Source of the DNA: Thalassovita mediterranea
GTDB taxonomy: Bacteria > Pseudomonadota > Alphaproteobacteria > Caulobacterales > Hyphomonadaceae
Assembly (NCBI GenBank): GCA_019448215.1
Contig: CP080408.1
Location: 1,240,001-1,304,000, forward strand
Length of the DNA stretch: 64,000 nt
Reading direction: 5' to 3'
Numbering within the stretch: position 1 is the stretch's first letter; the number at the start of each line of letters is the position of its first letter. The position numbers and the translations under genes were made by a program. Shown here piece after piece: positions 8,686-17,829 of the stretch. Under the pieces are notes generated by a model. That model was not told where the DNA came from. It saw only the letters and a list, made by a program, of their open reading frames with translations, and ran no database searches.

Positions 8686-9420
8686 TCAAACATCCTTCGG
8701 CGGCTTGAGGCGGCGCTTGGTCTGGTGGGCGTCGGCTTTGTCGCCGGTGACTTTTTCGCCGCGCATATAGTGGCGCTGCCAGCCGGCCTTCACCGTGTCC
8801 TGATCGCGCGCTTCAAGCTTTTCCAGAAAGCCGCTGCGGCTCTTGTTCCAGGCGAGATAGTCTTCCTGAAGCTGCTTGTTGGAGGACAGAAGCTTGCGCT
8901 CTGGCTGGATCTGTTCGGTCTTGCCGTGCTCGAACGGCATGACGAAACAGAATGGCTCACCCTTCTTGAACACGACTTCGCCGGGGCGCGTCATCTGCCA
9001 GTTCATGGTGAAAGGGAACGGCAGCCAGTCGGTCTCTACAAGGCCGGTCAGTGGTTGGATGCCATCCTTGAAATAGTTTGGCGGGCCAGAGGTCCAGACG
9101 CCCCAGCCCGGCGGGGTGCGGAAGAGGTGACCGGTATGGAAGGTCACAATACCGCGGCGGAAATGACTGTCGGCAAAGGACGGAATGGCCGCCGGATCGC
9201 CCGTCGTGAACAGTTTCAGCGAGTAGTCATGCTCGCCGCCATCCCAGATGATCTTGATATCCATCGGGCAGAGGATTTCCCAGCCGGTGGAGTTTGCCAT
9301 GGTGAGCGGCAGGCAGCGATAGGGATGACGGTCCGGGAACTTGTCCATCCAGTCGCGCTGGGACACGCCTGGCCTGATCTCTGGGGCGACATTGTAGATC
9401 TTGTAGCATTCAAGCTCCAT
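8686..9420 (-). CDS. DUF6065 family protein, function unknown
   Basis: A 244-aa protein without signal peptide or membrane segment. Recognisable landmarks are RDWMDKFPDRHPYRCLPL, MANSTGWEI, TPPGWGVWTSGPPN and WLPFPFTMNWQMT, which resemble proteins annotated as DUF6065 (recognition from memory). The high Trp/Pro/Phe content and the phrase FKKGEPFCFVMPF suggest a compact beta-rich, perhaps cupin- or lectin-like fold, but this is speculative. The C-terminal 40 residues are strongly charged. It is transcribed away from the deacylase gene at 9504. Confidence 0.7.
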   Translation of the reverse strand: MELECYKIYNVAPEIRPGVSQRDWMDKFPDRHPYRCLPLTMANSTGWEILCPMDIKIIWDGGEHDYSLKLFTTGDPAAIPSFADSHFRRGIVTFHTGHLFRTPPGWGVWTSGPPNYFKDGIQPLTGLVETDWLPFPFTMNWQMTRPGEVVFKKGEPFCFVMPFEHGKTEQIQPERKLLSSNKQLQEDYLAWNKSRSGFLEKLEARDQDTVKAGWQRHYMRGEKVTGDKADAHQTKRRLKPPKDV

Positions 9421-9503
9421 GTGGAGCCTCCTTGTCCTTTGGCCGGTCTATTTACGCGCGCCGCGTACTTGACGCCTGCGCCCTGATTGCCTGAAAGACC
9501 GCT

Positions 9504-10013
9504 ATGCCCGCAAGCCCTGACGACCTCTTTGCCTATCTCGACCAGCTCGGCCTTGCCCATGAGACGCGGTGGCACGAGGCGACCTTCACCGTGGAAGAAG
9601 GACGCGAGCTGAAAGAGACGATGCCGGGCGGGCATACGAAGAATCTGTTCATGAAGGACAAGGATGGGGTCATCGTCCTCATCTCCGCCCATGCAGACAG
9701 CGAGCTGAAGCTGAACCAGCTGCACAAGCTGATCGGGACGCGGCGTCTTTCCTTCGCGAGCGGCGAGCTGATGGAAGAGCTGCTCGGCGTGACGCCCGGC
9801 TCTGTCACCGGCTTTGCGCTGATGAATGACAAAAATCAGAAAGTCCGCTTCATCGTCGATGCGGCCCTGATGGCGTTCGACACGCTGAATTTCCATCCGC
9901 TGGTGAATACCGGCACGACGGCCATCTCACGTGATGATTTCAGGCGCTTTGTAGAGGCGACGGGCCATGACCTCACCGTGGTGGACTTCGCAGCCTTGCT
10001 GCCAGACGAATGA
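9504..10013 (+). CDS. YbaK/ProX-type aminoacyl-tRNA deacylase
   Basis: A 169-aa freestanding editing-domain protein of the ProXp/PrdX group, which hydrolyses mischarged prolyl-tRNA (for example Ala-tRNA-Pro). Features include HEATFTVEEGREL, the conserved MPGGHTKNLFMKDK segment, the Lys of LNQLHKLIG, the VTPGSVTGFALMND motif and FHPLVNTGTTAIS near the C-terminus. The length fits the PrdX-like subgroup. It precedes the thioredoxin-TPR gene by about 80 bp on the same strand and may be cotranscribed. Confidence 0.88.
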   Translation: MPASPDDLFAYLDQLGLAHETRWHEATFTVEEGRELKETMPGGHTKNLFMKDKDGVIVLISAHADSELKLNQLHKLIGTRRLSFASGELMEELLGVTPGSVTGFALMNDKNQKVRFIVDAALMAFDTLNFHPLVNTGTTAISRDDFRRFVEATGHDLTVVDFAALLPDE

Positions 10014-10091
10014 GCCCTCACGGGGGATGTTGTTTTTTCGGCGTTGAAGACCCAAGTTCCGCCTCAGAAAATTCCGAAAGGCGAAAGCGAA

Positions 10092-11000
10092 ATGGAAGAC
10101 ATTACGATCGGGCCAGCCGGCGGCGCTGGCGGCAATATCAAGGACTCCACCGACCAGGACTTCATGGCGGATGTGGTCGAGGCCTCCAAACAGGCCCCAG
10201 TCCTCGTTGATTTCTGGGCCCCTTGGTGCGGGCCGTGCAAGTCGCTGACCCCTGTTCTTGAGAAAGTGGTCAATGAGCAGCAGGGCAAGGTCAAACTCGT
10301 CAAGGTGAACATTGACGAGAATCCGGGCGTTGCAGGCCAGCTTGGCGTGCGCTCCATCCCGGCTGTCTTCGCCTTCGATAATGGCCGCCCCGTCGACGCC
10401 TTTCAGGGCGCGCTGCCTGAGAGCCAGCTGAAGCAGTTCATCGAAAAGCTGCTCGGCGGTACTGATGAAGGCCAGCAGATCCAGGAAGCGATCGAGCACG
10501 CAGACGGGCTTCTGCAGGCTGGTGATGCCGGTCAGGCCGCGCAGATTTATGGCGCGATCATCGAACGTGACCCGAAGAACATCCCGGCAATCGTTGGCCT
10601 CGCGCGTTGCTATCTTGCCAATGACGACCCGGACCGCGCCTCGCAGATTCTCGAAATGGCTGGTCCTGACCGTCAGATGGACCCGGCGATCAAGAGCGTG
10701 CGCACGGCGATCGACCTGATGGCTGACGCGCCTAAGGATAGCGAGCTGGACGCGCTGATCGACAAGGTCACCGCTGACCGCGCAAACCATGCGCTTCGCC
10801 TTGAGCTTGCAGAGGCGCTGATGGCCCGTGGGCGCAACAAGGAAGCGGCCGATCACCTGCTCAAGATCCTGTCGGATGATCTGGAATGGGGAGAAGGCAA
10901 GGCGAAGGCCAAGCTGCTCGAACTGTTTGAGGCTGCAGGGCCCAAAGACCCCGCAACCATTGAAGGTCGCAGGCGTCTTTCCTCATTGATGTTTGCCTGA
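10092..11000 (+). CDS. Thioredoxin-TPR co-chaperone (CnoX/YbbN-like)
   Basis: A 302-aa two-domain protein: an N-terminal thioredoxin fold (about residues 20-130) with WCGPCK, CXXC at 46-49, and a C-terminal helical TPR-like part (about 135-300). CnoX proteins protect substrates from oxidation and hand them to GroEL or DnaK. The CGPC active site implies redox competence, unlike E. coli CnoX, which has SQHC. ATG at 10092 is chosen over 10044 because family homology begins there. It is followed by the LON-domain, Trm112 and DUF971 genes in one direction. Confidence 0.88.
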   Translation: MEDITIGPAGGAGGNIKDSTDQDFMADVVEASKQAPVLVDFWAPWCGPCKSLTPVLEKVVNEQQGKVKLVKVNIDENPGVAGQLGVRSIPAVFAFDNGRPVDAFQGALPESQLKQFIEKLLGGTDEGQQIQEAIEHADGLLQAGDAGQAAQIYGAIIERDPKNIPAIVGLARCYLANDDPDRASQILEMAGPDRQMDPAIKSVRTAIDLMADAPKDSELDALIDKVTADRANHALRLELAEALMARGRNKEAADHLLKILSDDLEWGEGKAKAKLLELFEAAGPKDPATIEGRRRLSSLMFA

Positions 11001-11060
11001 GGCCTCGACTTCGTCTGTTGGCGCGCCATGTCCTCAGAGTGGACGGGAAAGGCCTGACAT

Positions 11061-11711
11061 ATGACAAGGCATGGCTACAGGAAGGTAGAAGACCTGCCGG
11101 AAACGCTCGCCGTTTTTCCGCTGACGGGGGCGCTCCTGTTTCCGCGTTGGTCGCTGCCGCTCAACATCTTTGAACCGCGCTATCTGAACATGATCGATGA
11201 CGCGATGTCCGGCTCGCGGCTGATTGGCATGATCCAGCCGGTGAGCGGCGACAAGGTTCATCCAAAGCTCGCAGGTGTCGGCTGTGCCGGGCGGCTGACG
11301 AGCTATTCCGAAACCGATGATGGCCGCTACCTGATCAGCCTGACGGGCATATGCCGGTTCAGGGTTGGCCAGGAGCTTGATGTGACGTCGCCTTATCGGC
11401 AGGTCTCCCCTGACTGGGCGCCCTATGCGGGGGACCTGACTGAGCCTGATCTCTCCAACCTGCCCGACCGGTCAAAGCTGGCGAGCGCCCTCAAGAAATA
11501 TGTAGCGAGCCATTCCATGGAAGTGGACTGGGACGCGGTTGAGAGCGCACCGATTGAGACGTTGGTCCATGCACTGTCTGCCGGGTGCCCGTTTGCGCCG
11601 ATGGAAAAGCAGGCGCTGCTAGAGGCGGAAACCGTCGCGGCGCGGTGCCGCGCCCTGATCGCCCTGCTTGACATGGATGCGCCCGGCGACGATTCCTCGA
11701 CCCTGCAATGA
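11061..11711 (+). CDS. LON peptidase substrate-binding domain protein
   Basis: A 216-aa protein made only of the LON N-terminal (PUA-like) domain, without ATPase or protease. It has [23 protein letters not shown] near the start, which defines the family, and GIGMIQP/GCAGRL-like strands. Such freestanding domains are common in alphaproteobacteria beside a thioredoxin-TPR gene, as here, and are thought to bind proteins; no enzymatic role is established. Its stop overlaps the Trm112 start by 4 nt (ATGA), so the genes form an operon. Confidence 0.9.
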   Translation: MTRHGYRKVEDLPETLAVFPLTGALLFPRWSLPLNIFEPRYLNMIDDAMSGSRLIGMIQPVSGDKVHPKLAGVGCAGRLTSYSETDDGRYLISLTGICRFRVGQELDVTSPYRQVSPDWAPYAGDLTEPDLSNLPDRSKLASALKKYVASHSMEVDWDAVESAPIETLVHALSAGCPFAPMEKQALLEAETVAARCRALIALLDMDAPGDDSSTLQ

Positions 11712-11926
11712 GCCTTGAGACCGAGACGCCCGTGACTGAAACAAAGACTGATCCGCGCCTTCTGGAGCAGCTGATCTGCCCCGTTACGCGCACACCGCTG
11801 ACCTATGACCGCGAGCGTCAGGAGCTTTTCTCCAAGCGTGCCGGGCTTGCCTATCCGATCCGCGATGGCCTGCCGATCATGCTGGAAAGCGAAGCGCGCG
11901 TGCTCGATGAGGCGACCGGCAAATGA
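11708..11926 (+). CDS. Trm112 family small protein (YcaR-like)
   Basis: A 72-aa protein with [14 protein letters not shown] and [17 protein letters not shown], the Trm112/UPF0434 signature. Eukaryotic Trm112 activates methyltransferases; the bacterial homologues have no settled role. Only one Cys is present, so a zinc site like that of eukaryotic Trm112 is not expected. The gene overlaps its neighbours by 4 nt on both sides, indicating tight translational coupling. Confidence 0.88.
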   Translation: MSLETETPVTETKTDPRLLEQLICPVTRTPLTYDRERQELFSKRAGLAYPIRDGLPIMLESEARVLDEATGK

Positions 11927-12225
11927 CTGTAATGCCGTGGCCGCAGGAGCTGCGGTTCCGCAAAGGGGCCGCAGAGCTTTCAATTACGTTTGAGGACGGG
12001 CTGAAAGCCTCCATTCCTTATAAGCGCCTCCGCGAGGAAAGCCCGTCTGCAGAAGTTCGGGGTCATGGCGCCGGCCCGCGCCCGCCGCAACCGCCTGTGC
12101 CGGACGATATCTCTGTGACCAAAGCCGACCCGGTCGGTCGCTATGCCGTCCGCATCCATTTCAGCGATGGCCATTCGAGCGGTCTTTATACCTGGCAGTA
12201 TCTGCGCGAGCTCGCCGCCGCCTAA
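11923..12225 (+). CDS. DUF971 protein (gamma-butyrobetaine hydroxylase-like N-terminal domain)
   Basis: A 100-aa single-domain protein with [25 protein letters not shown] and [23 protein letters not shown], the hallmarks of DUF971. The domain is an accessory part of carnitine-synthesis hydroxylases, but freestanding bacterial copies often sit near iron-sulfur or protein-quality genes and have no known reaction. It is the last gene of the LON-Trm112-DUF971 operon, and the dispersed repeat starts directly after its stop. Confidence 0.88.
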   Translation: MTVMPWPQELRFRKGAAELSITFEDGLKASIPYKRLREESPSAEVRGHGAGPRPPQPPVPDDISVTKADPVGRYAVRIHFSDGHSSGLYTWQYLRELAAA

Positions 12226-12227
12226 AC

Positions 12228-12371
12228 AGATCCCGCTGAAAGCGGAATCTGTTTTCGGTCTGCTTGCGCTCACGCCAGCCCGCTGACGCGGGCGGCTCCG
12301 CGGGGGCGGCGCATTCGCGCCGGGCTCGCCTTGCTCGCCCTCGCGTTCCGACGAAGTCGGAAACGCTCTAG
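12228..12371. repeat. Dispersed ~145-bp repeat, copy 1
   Basis: This stretch matches 63771-63919 in the same orientation over its whole length. The best conserved parts are the middle block (GGCTCCGCGGGGGC... to ...GCCGGGCTCGCCTT) and the tail CGAAGTCGGAAACGCTCTAG. It contains a start hairpin (AGATCCCGCT/AGCGGAATCT) and an end hairpin TTCCGAC-GAA-GTCGGAA. Its last bases give the TAG stop (12368-12370) of the minus-strand monooxygenase gene. Confidence 0.85.
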
Positions 12372-13606
12372 CCTGTTGCCGATTGCGGCTGCATGAGCGG
12401 CGGTAGGTCAGGCGACGAAGCGCTCGCCAATGCCGCCAGCTTGTGGCGCATCGGTGAAAGGGCGCTTGCGGCAAGCAGGCCGAGGGTGCGCACAGGCTTG
12501 GTCATCATCCTGTCATTTGAGAACAACCGGTCGATGGCGTCGAGCGCCAGAGAGGCCGTATTCGCATCGAACCGGCGCGCGGTTTCATAGAGCGAGAGTG
12601 ACTGGGCGGCCCCGACATCAAGGCCCGCGCGGTCACTGTTGACCAGAACCTCATGCAGCGCGGCCACATCGCGGAAACCCTGATTAAGCCCTTGGCCGGC
12701 CAGCGGATTGATGCGGCGGGCGGCATCCCCGACCAGCGCGACCCGGTCGGCGACCATGTGCTCTGCGATCTGCAGGATAAGCGGATAGGAGCCCATCGGC
12801 CCGTCAATCTTCATCTCACCGGCAAATTCGGCAAAGCGGTGATTGAGCTCGGCCTCGACCTCTTCAGGCGACAGCTTGGCGAGCGCCTCTGGTGCGCCGC
12901 GCTTCATATACCAGGCAAGGTTTGCCCGGTCCCCGCGCAAGGGCAGGGTGGCGAACGGGCCTTCCGGCGTGAAGAGCTGGCGGGCGATGCCATCATGCGG
13001 CTGGGACAGGGTCACATTCGCGGCAAAGACTGATTTACCGTAGTCGCGGCCCTCGACGGTGATGCCTGCCGCATTGCGCACCGGGGAGTTCATGCCATCG
13101 GCGCCGACAAGAAGACGGGCCGTAATGGCGCTGCCATCTTCAAGCTCGACCGTAATCCGGCCCGGCTCCGCCTTCGCGGCACTAAAGCGTGCGGGCGCAA
13201 GTTTCTTAATACGCGTTTCGGCCTCGACAGCCTCATCGAGCGCGGCCTGCAGGATGGTTGCCTCGATCATATGACCGAGGGTTTCGCCCTCCTCGCGGTG
13301 TATAAGGTCTTCATCCCCGAAGAGGACGGATGGCGCGCCAAACCAGTGTGTGCCGCCATCGACTGCTTCCAGACCGTGCAGCGGTTGGGTCTCTCCAGCG
13401 ATGCGTTCTGCAATGTCTATTGCAGTCAGCAGCCGCCAGCTGCCCGTCACCACGGCGAAGTTGCGGGTATCGGGCCGCGCCTTCGCTGCCGGGTCGCGCG
13501 CATCGATCAGGGTGATGTCAAAGCCCGCGCCCGCAAGGGCCAGGGCGAGAGACGCGCCAGCCGGTCCAGCGCCGACGATTGCGATTTCGGTATCGAGGTG
13601 AGCCAT
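12368..13606 (-). CDS. UbiH/UbiF/COQ6-family FAD-dependent monooxygenase
   Basis: A 412-aa flavoprotein hydroxylase expected to act in ubiquinone ring hydroxylation at the inner membrane face. The FAD motif VGAGPAGASLALALAGAG is at about 10-27, the DG motif in LLVGADGMNSPVR mid-protein, and the GD motif in ALVGDAARRINPLAGQGLNQG near 280. ATG at 13606 is chosen because the Rossmann motif starts there; upstream in-frame codons to 13750 lack homology. Which ring position it hydroxylates cannot be decided. Its stop codon lies inside the end of the dispersed repeat. Confidence 0.88.
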   Translation of the reverse strand: MAHLDTEIAIVGAGPAGASLALALAGAGFDITLIDARDPAAKARPDTRNFAVVTGSWRLLTAIDIAERIAGETQPLHGLEAVDGGTHWFGAPSVLFGDEDLIHREEGETLGHMIEATILQAALDEAVEAETRIKKLAPARFSAAKAEPGRITVELEDGSAITARLLVGADGMNSPVRNAAGITVEGRDYGKSVFAANVTLSQPHDGIARQLFTPEGPFATLPLRGDRANLAWYMKRGAPEALAKLSPEEVEAELNHRFAEFAGEMKIDGPMGSYPLILQIAEHMVADRVALVGDAARRINPLAGQGLNQGFRDVAALHEVLVNSDRAGLDVGAAQSLSLYETARRFDANTASLALDAIDRLFSNDRMMTKPVRTLGLLAASALSPMRHKLAALASASSPDLPPLMQPQSATG

Positions 13607-13793
13607 TGATGAAAGACTTAAGATCGAGGCTGCTTCTGGTCCAGAGGTGACGCAGAAGCGGGCTTTTGCGCCGCAGCGTGCACGATTTTTAGTCAAACCA
13701 TAAAGCGCCCATAAAGTGCGCGACCGCCGCGCTGGTACGAAATGAGGCAAGTGCCTTTAGTCGCCCCGTCATACCAATCAATGGGAGAAGGGC

Positions 13794-15119
13794 ATGAACA
13801 GTATGGTTAAAAGGGCAATTCGGGGGCTCGCGGCTGTGCCGGCCGCTGCCGCCCTGGCGCTGGGCGCCTCTGCGCAGGAGGCGTCTGAAGTCAGCGCCTA
13901 TGTCGATAACAGCTATCTCTTTCTTATCGGCGGCCTGATCGTCATGTTCATGGCTGCCGGCTTCTGTATGCTGGAAGCCGGTCTGGTGCGGAAGAAAAAC
14001 GCCGCCATGCAGTCGGTGAAGAACGTCGCGCTCTTCTCTGTCGCGGGCATCATGTTCTGGCTGCTCGGCTACAATATGGCCTATCCGGGCGACACAGTCG
14101 GCGGCTGGATTGGCATTCCGTCTTTCGTCTGGTCACCTGAAGAAGACCTCGCGACCGGCTATGCCGCCTCGTCGGACTGGTTCTTCCAGATGGTGTTCGT
14201 TGCGACCGCAGCGTCCATCGTGTCCGGTACGGTTGCCGAGCGCGTGAAGCTCTGGCCGTTCCTTATGTTCACCGCTGTGCTGACCGCATTCATCTATCCG
14301 GTCGTGGCATCGTGGGAATGGGGCGGCGGCGCTCTGGACTCCCAGTTTGCGTTCTCTGACTTTGCTGGTTCGACCCTGGTGCACTCCACCGGTGGCTGGG
14401 CAGCGCTTGTTGGCGCCATCATCATCGGCCCGCGTGCTGGCAAATTCGTCAACGGTACGGTCCACCCGATGCCAGGTTCGAACATCCCGCTCGCAGCGCT
14501 GGGTACGTTCATCCTCTGGTTCGGCTGGTTCGGCTTCAACGGCGCGTCGCAGCTTGCTGCCGGCACGTTCGACGACATCAACTCGGTCGCCAACATCTTC
14601 GCCAACACCAACATGGCCGCTTGCGGTGGTGTCCTTGGCGCGATGGTCCTGACGGGCATCCTCTACAAGGGCAAGATCGACGCAACCATGGCCTTCAACG
14701 GTGCCATCGGTGGCCTCGTCTCCATCACCGCAGAGCCGCTGGCGCCTTCGATGGGCGCTTCCATCCTGATCGGTGCCATCGGCGGCGCACTCGTGGTCGT
14801 CACGGTGCCACTGCTCGACAAGCTCCGCATCGACGATGTGGTCGGCGCGATCCCGGCTCACCTTGTCTGCGGCATCTGGGGCACGATGATCGTTCCATTC
14901 TCCTATGCGAACGATATCGGCCTCAACGAAGCAGGTAACCCAAGCTATTACGGCCAGTTCGTCGGTGTGGCGGCTTGCGCAATCTTCGTCTCTGTCGTGT
15001 CCGCCGTCGTGTGGCTCGCGCTGAAGATGACGACCGGCGTGCGTCCGACCGAGGAAGAAGAAATCATGGGTCTCGACAAGAGCGAAATCGGTCTCGAGGC
15101 CTATCCAGAATTCAGCTGA
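13794..15119 (+). CDS. amt: Ammonium transporter, Amt family
   Basis: A 441-aa inner membrane channel for ammonium. A cleavable signal sequence (ends ASAQE) is followed by 11 predicted helices. The conserved twin-His pair is present in LVHSTGGWAAL and IPAHLVCGIWGT, together with GFCMLEAGLVRKKN and FGWFGFNGAS. The start has GGGAGAAGG upstream. No glnK gene adjoins it, unlike the common glnK-amtB arrangement. A strong terminator follows 44 bp after the stop. Confidence 0.96.
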   Translation: MNSMVKRAIRGLAAVPAAAALALGASAQEASEVSAYVDNSYLFLIGGLIVMFMAAGFCMLEAGLVRKKNAAMQSVKNVALFSVAGIMFWLLGYNMAYPGDTVGGWIGIPSFVWSPEEDLATGYAASSDWFFQMVFVATAASIVSGTVAERVKLWPFLMFTAVLTAFIYPVVASWEWGGGALDSQFAFSDFAGSTLVHSTGGWAALVGAIIIGPRAGKFVNGTVHPMPGSNIPLAALGTFILWFGWFGFNGASQLAAGTFDDINSVANIFANTNMAACGGVLGAMVLTGILYKGKIDATMAFNGAIGGLVSITAEPLAPSMGASILIGAIGGALVVVTVPLLDKLRIDDVVGAIPAHLVCGIWGTMIVPFSYANDIGLNEAGNPSYYGQFVGVAACAIFVSVVSAVVWLALKMTTGVRPTEEEEIMGLDKSEIGLEAYPEFS

Positions 15120-15162
15120 GGCTGAATACCTCGCTTCTTTCGAAGCGTTTCCTCCCAGACTT

Positions 15163-15194
15163 CCCCGGCCAGTTTTCTGGCCGGGGATTTTTTA
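15163..15194 (+). terminator. Rho-independent terminator of amt
   Basis: A perfect 10-bp stem CCCCGGCCAG-TTTT-CTGGCCGGGG is followed by ATTTTTTATT. It separates amt from ftsK. Confidence 0.92.
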
Positions 15195-15309
15195 TTGTGG
15201 AAGGTGAGCAAGAGGTTGCCGTGGGGCCGTCACTTGTTTGCTGTGTGTTAAGGCCAAGCTGCGAGGTTGTAGCCAGACAGTCCTTCTGAACCGATGGAAG
15301 CAACCTGCC

Positions 15310-17718
15310 ATGGCGACAACCAGCGCTGAAACGCACACAGGCCTCTCACGTGAGGTATCGGATCCCGCCTGGCGTATCCTGACGGGCACGGCGGCCTTCG
15401 CGATCGGCGTTTTCCTGTGCGGCAGCGTTGGCACACATGAGCCGACAGATCCGAGCCTGAATGCGGCCACCGGAATTGAAGTTTCCAACCTGTTTGGCAA
15501 TAGCGGCGCCATCGTCGCTGACCTTGCGCTCCAGACATTCGGCTTTGCGGCCTGGATGGCGGGCCTCTGCCTGATGATTGGCGGAGCGATGCGTGCTGTC
15601 CTGATCGGCGCGCCGCGCATCCGGCGCTGGCTTTTCGGTGTTGCGTTCGTTCCTGTGCTGGCCGCCATGCTTTCAGCCTTTCCGGTGCCGGCTTCCTGGC
15701 CCTTCTGGACGGGGATGGGCGGCATGGTGGGCGACGGGCTGTTCGGCCTCGTTGTCATGCCGTTCAAGGCGCTCCTCCTGCCTGCGCCAGGTTTCCTTGC
15801 TGGGCTCGCGCTCGGTATCGCCGCGTTTCTTCTGGGCTCGGCGGCACTTGGTTTCCGGCGCGGCGATGCAGGCCTTCTCCAGTCTGCTGCAAGCACGTCG
15901 GGGCGGCGCGCCCTGTCGCGGCTTGGCGGCGCAGCGGGCGGTGTCGGTCGCCTCTTTGGCGGGCTGTTCAGCTCAGCGGGTCGCCGGGATCGCGCGGACG
16001 AGGATTACGAATATGAAAGCGCGGCGCGCAGCCTTGGCCCTGCCCCGCAATTCGACGATGAAGATGATGCCTATGACGACATTGATGGCGTCGAAGAGGA
16101 AGACGATCCGCTCCCGCGTGCCGTGACCCGGCCGAAAGTGTCCGCCCCGCAAGCGCCGCAACCTGTTGCCCACCCGACGACCAAAAACGGCAAGCGCAAG
16201 CGTCCGCGCAGCCTGCCATCGCTCGACCTTCTCGGGTCGCCGCCGGCACGCCGCAACTCCGTGGATGAGGACAGCCTGCTCGCCAAGGCGAACCGTCTCG
16301 CCGAAGTGCTGCGTGAGTTTGGCGTGCGCGGCCGCATCAAGGAAGTGCGCCCGGGCCCCGTCGTCACCCTTTTCGAGCTTGAACCTGCAGCCGGTGTGAA
16401 GTCTGCCCGTGTCATTTCGCTGGCAGATGACATTGCCCGCTCCATGAGCGCCGTCTCCGCGCGCGTCGCGGTCATTCCGGGTAAGAACGCCATCGGCATC
16501 GAACTGCCGAATGAAGAGCGCGAGACCGTCTATCTGCGCTCGCTCCTCTCAGCAAAAGCGTATGCGGACAATCGCTCACCTCTCCCCATGGCGCTTGGCG
16601 AGGATATTGGCGGTACGCCCACCGTGGTTGACCTATCGAAGATGCCGCACCTTCTCATCGCGGGTACGACCGGCTCCGGTAAGTCGGTTGGCGTCAATGC
16701 GATGATCCTGTCGCTGATTTACCGCCTGACGCCGGAACAGTGCCGCTTCATCATGATCGACCCGAAGATGCTCGAGCTGTCGATCTATGAGGGCATTCCG
16801 CACCTTCTCGCCCCGGTCGTGACTGACCCGAAAAAGGCCGTGAACGCGCTGCAATGGGCCGTGCGGGAGATGGAAAGCCGCTATGAGCTCATGTCCAAGG
16901 CGGGCGTGCGCAACCTTGCCGGCTTTAACGAAAAGGCCGCGCGCTACCGCGAAAAGGGCGAGCAACTGACCCGCAAGGTGCAGACTGGCTATGATGAGCG
17001 CGGCAAGCCAGCCTATGAAACCGAAATCCTGCCGCTGGAGCACATCCCGAACATTGTCGTCGTGATCGACGAGATGGCCGACCTGATGATGGTTGCGGGC
17101 AAGGAAATCGAAGGCTGCATCCAGCGTCTCGCGCAGATGGCGCGTGCGGCGGGCATCCACCTCATCACCGCAACCCAGCGCCCATCCGTCGACGTCATTA
17201 CCGGTACGATCAAGGCCAACTTCCCGACCCGTATTTCCTACATGGTCACGACCAAGATCGACTCGCGTACCATTCTCGGTGAGCAGGGCGCTGAACAGCT
17301 GCTCGGCATGGGTGACCTCCTCTATCAGGCGGCCGGCGTCAAAACCAAGCGCCTGCACGGCCCATTCGTCTCTGACGAAGAGGTCGAGGCGGTTGTCGGC
17401 TGGCTGAAAGAGCAGGGCGAGCCGGACTATAATGAAGCGATCCTCGAAGAGCCTGAAGAAGGCGGTACGGGCAGCGCGATCATGGACGCCATGCTGGGCG
17501 TGTCGTCTGGCGATGGCGACGATGATCTCTATGCGCAGGCCATGGCCGTCGTGATCCGCGACAAGCGCGCATCGACCTCCTACATCCAGCGCCGTTTGAA
17601 GATCGGCTACAACAAGGCGGCCACGCTGATCGAGCGGCTTGAGGAAGAGGGGGTCATCTCTGCCCCCAATCATGCGGGCAAGCGTGAGATCCTGGCGCGC
17701 GACACCCCGTCGGACTGA
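15310..17718 (+). CDS. ftsK: DNA translocase FtsK
   Basis: An 802-aa septal DNA pump that coordinates chromosome segregation with division. Four membrane helices fall at about 22-42, 79-100, 105-127 and 157-182, then an acidic/proline-rich linker to about 320. The RecA-like motor has Walker A GTTGSGKS at about 452-459, Walker B VVVIDEMADL near 580 and ITATQRPS. The gamma winged-helix domain (TSYIQRRLKIGYNKAATLI) is at about 750-795. The linker is short, so it resembles SpoIIIE/alphaproteobacterial FtsK rather than E. coli FtsK. ATG at 15310 was chosen over upstream codons lacking family sequence. Confidence 0.96.
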   Translation: MATTSAETHTGLSREVSDPAWRILTGTAAFAIGVFLCGSVGTHEPTDPSLNAATGIEVSNLFGNSGAIVADLALQTFGFAAWMAGLCLMIGGAMRAVLIGAPRIRRWLFGVAFVPVLAAMLSAFPVPASWPFWTGMGGMVGDGLFGLVVMPFKALLLPAPGFLAGLALGIAAFLLGSAALGFRRGDAGLLQSAASTSGRRALSRLGGAAGGVGRLFGGLFSSAGRRDRADEDYEYESAARSLGPAPQFDDEDDAYDDIDGVEEEDDPLPRAVTRPKVSAPQAPQPVAHPTTKNGKRKRPRSLPSLDLLGSPPARRNSVDEDSLLAKANRLAEVLREFGVRGRIKEVRPGPVVTLFELEPAAGVKSARVISLADDIARSMSAVSARVAVIPGKNAIGIELPNEERETVYLRSLLSAKAYADNRSPLPMALGEDIGGTPTVVDLSKMPHLLIAGTTGSGKSVGVNAMILSLIYRLTPEQCRFIMIDPKMLELSIYEGIPHLLAPVVTDPKKAVNALQWAVREMESRYELMSKAGVRNLAGFNEKAARYREKGEQLTRKVQTGYDERGKPAYETEILPLEHIPNIVVVIDEMADLMMVAGKEIEGCIQRLAQMARAAGIHLITATQRPSVDVITGTIKANFPTRISYMVTTKIDSRTILGEQGAEQLLGMGDLLYQAAGVKTKRLHGPFVSDEEVEAVVGWLKEQGEPDYNEAILEEPEEGGTGSAIMDAMLGVSSGDGDDDLYAQAMAVVIRDKRASTSYIQRRLKIGYNKAATLIERLEEEGVISAPNHAGKREILARDTPSD

Positions 17719-17750
17719 GCAGCCAAAGCTGAACGAGTTACAACGAAACG

Positions 17751-17782
17751 GGGCGGAAATACCTTATTTCAGCCCTGTTTTA
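17751..17782 (+). terminator. Probable terminator after ftsK
   Basis: GGGCGGAAATA-CCT-TATTTCAGCCC forms an 11-bp stem with one mismatch and is followed by TGTTTT. It lies between ftsK and lolA, so lolA probably has its own promoter or is reached by readthrough. Confidence 0.6.
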
Positions 17783-17829
17783 CCGCCTGATCGAGGCCTA
17801 TGTTTTGTGGCCAAGACAGGAGAACGACA

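Noticed and set aside
13731-13750. Possible sigma-54 promoter before amt (CTGGTACGAAATGAGGCA)
   Set aside because: The spacing between GG and GC is one base too long for the strict -24/-12 pattern, and the -12 element is not TTGC.
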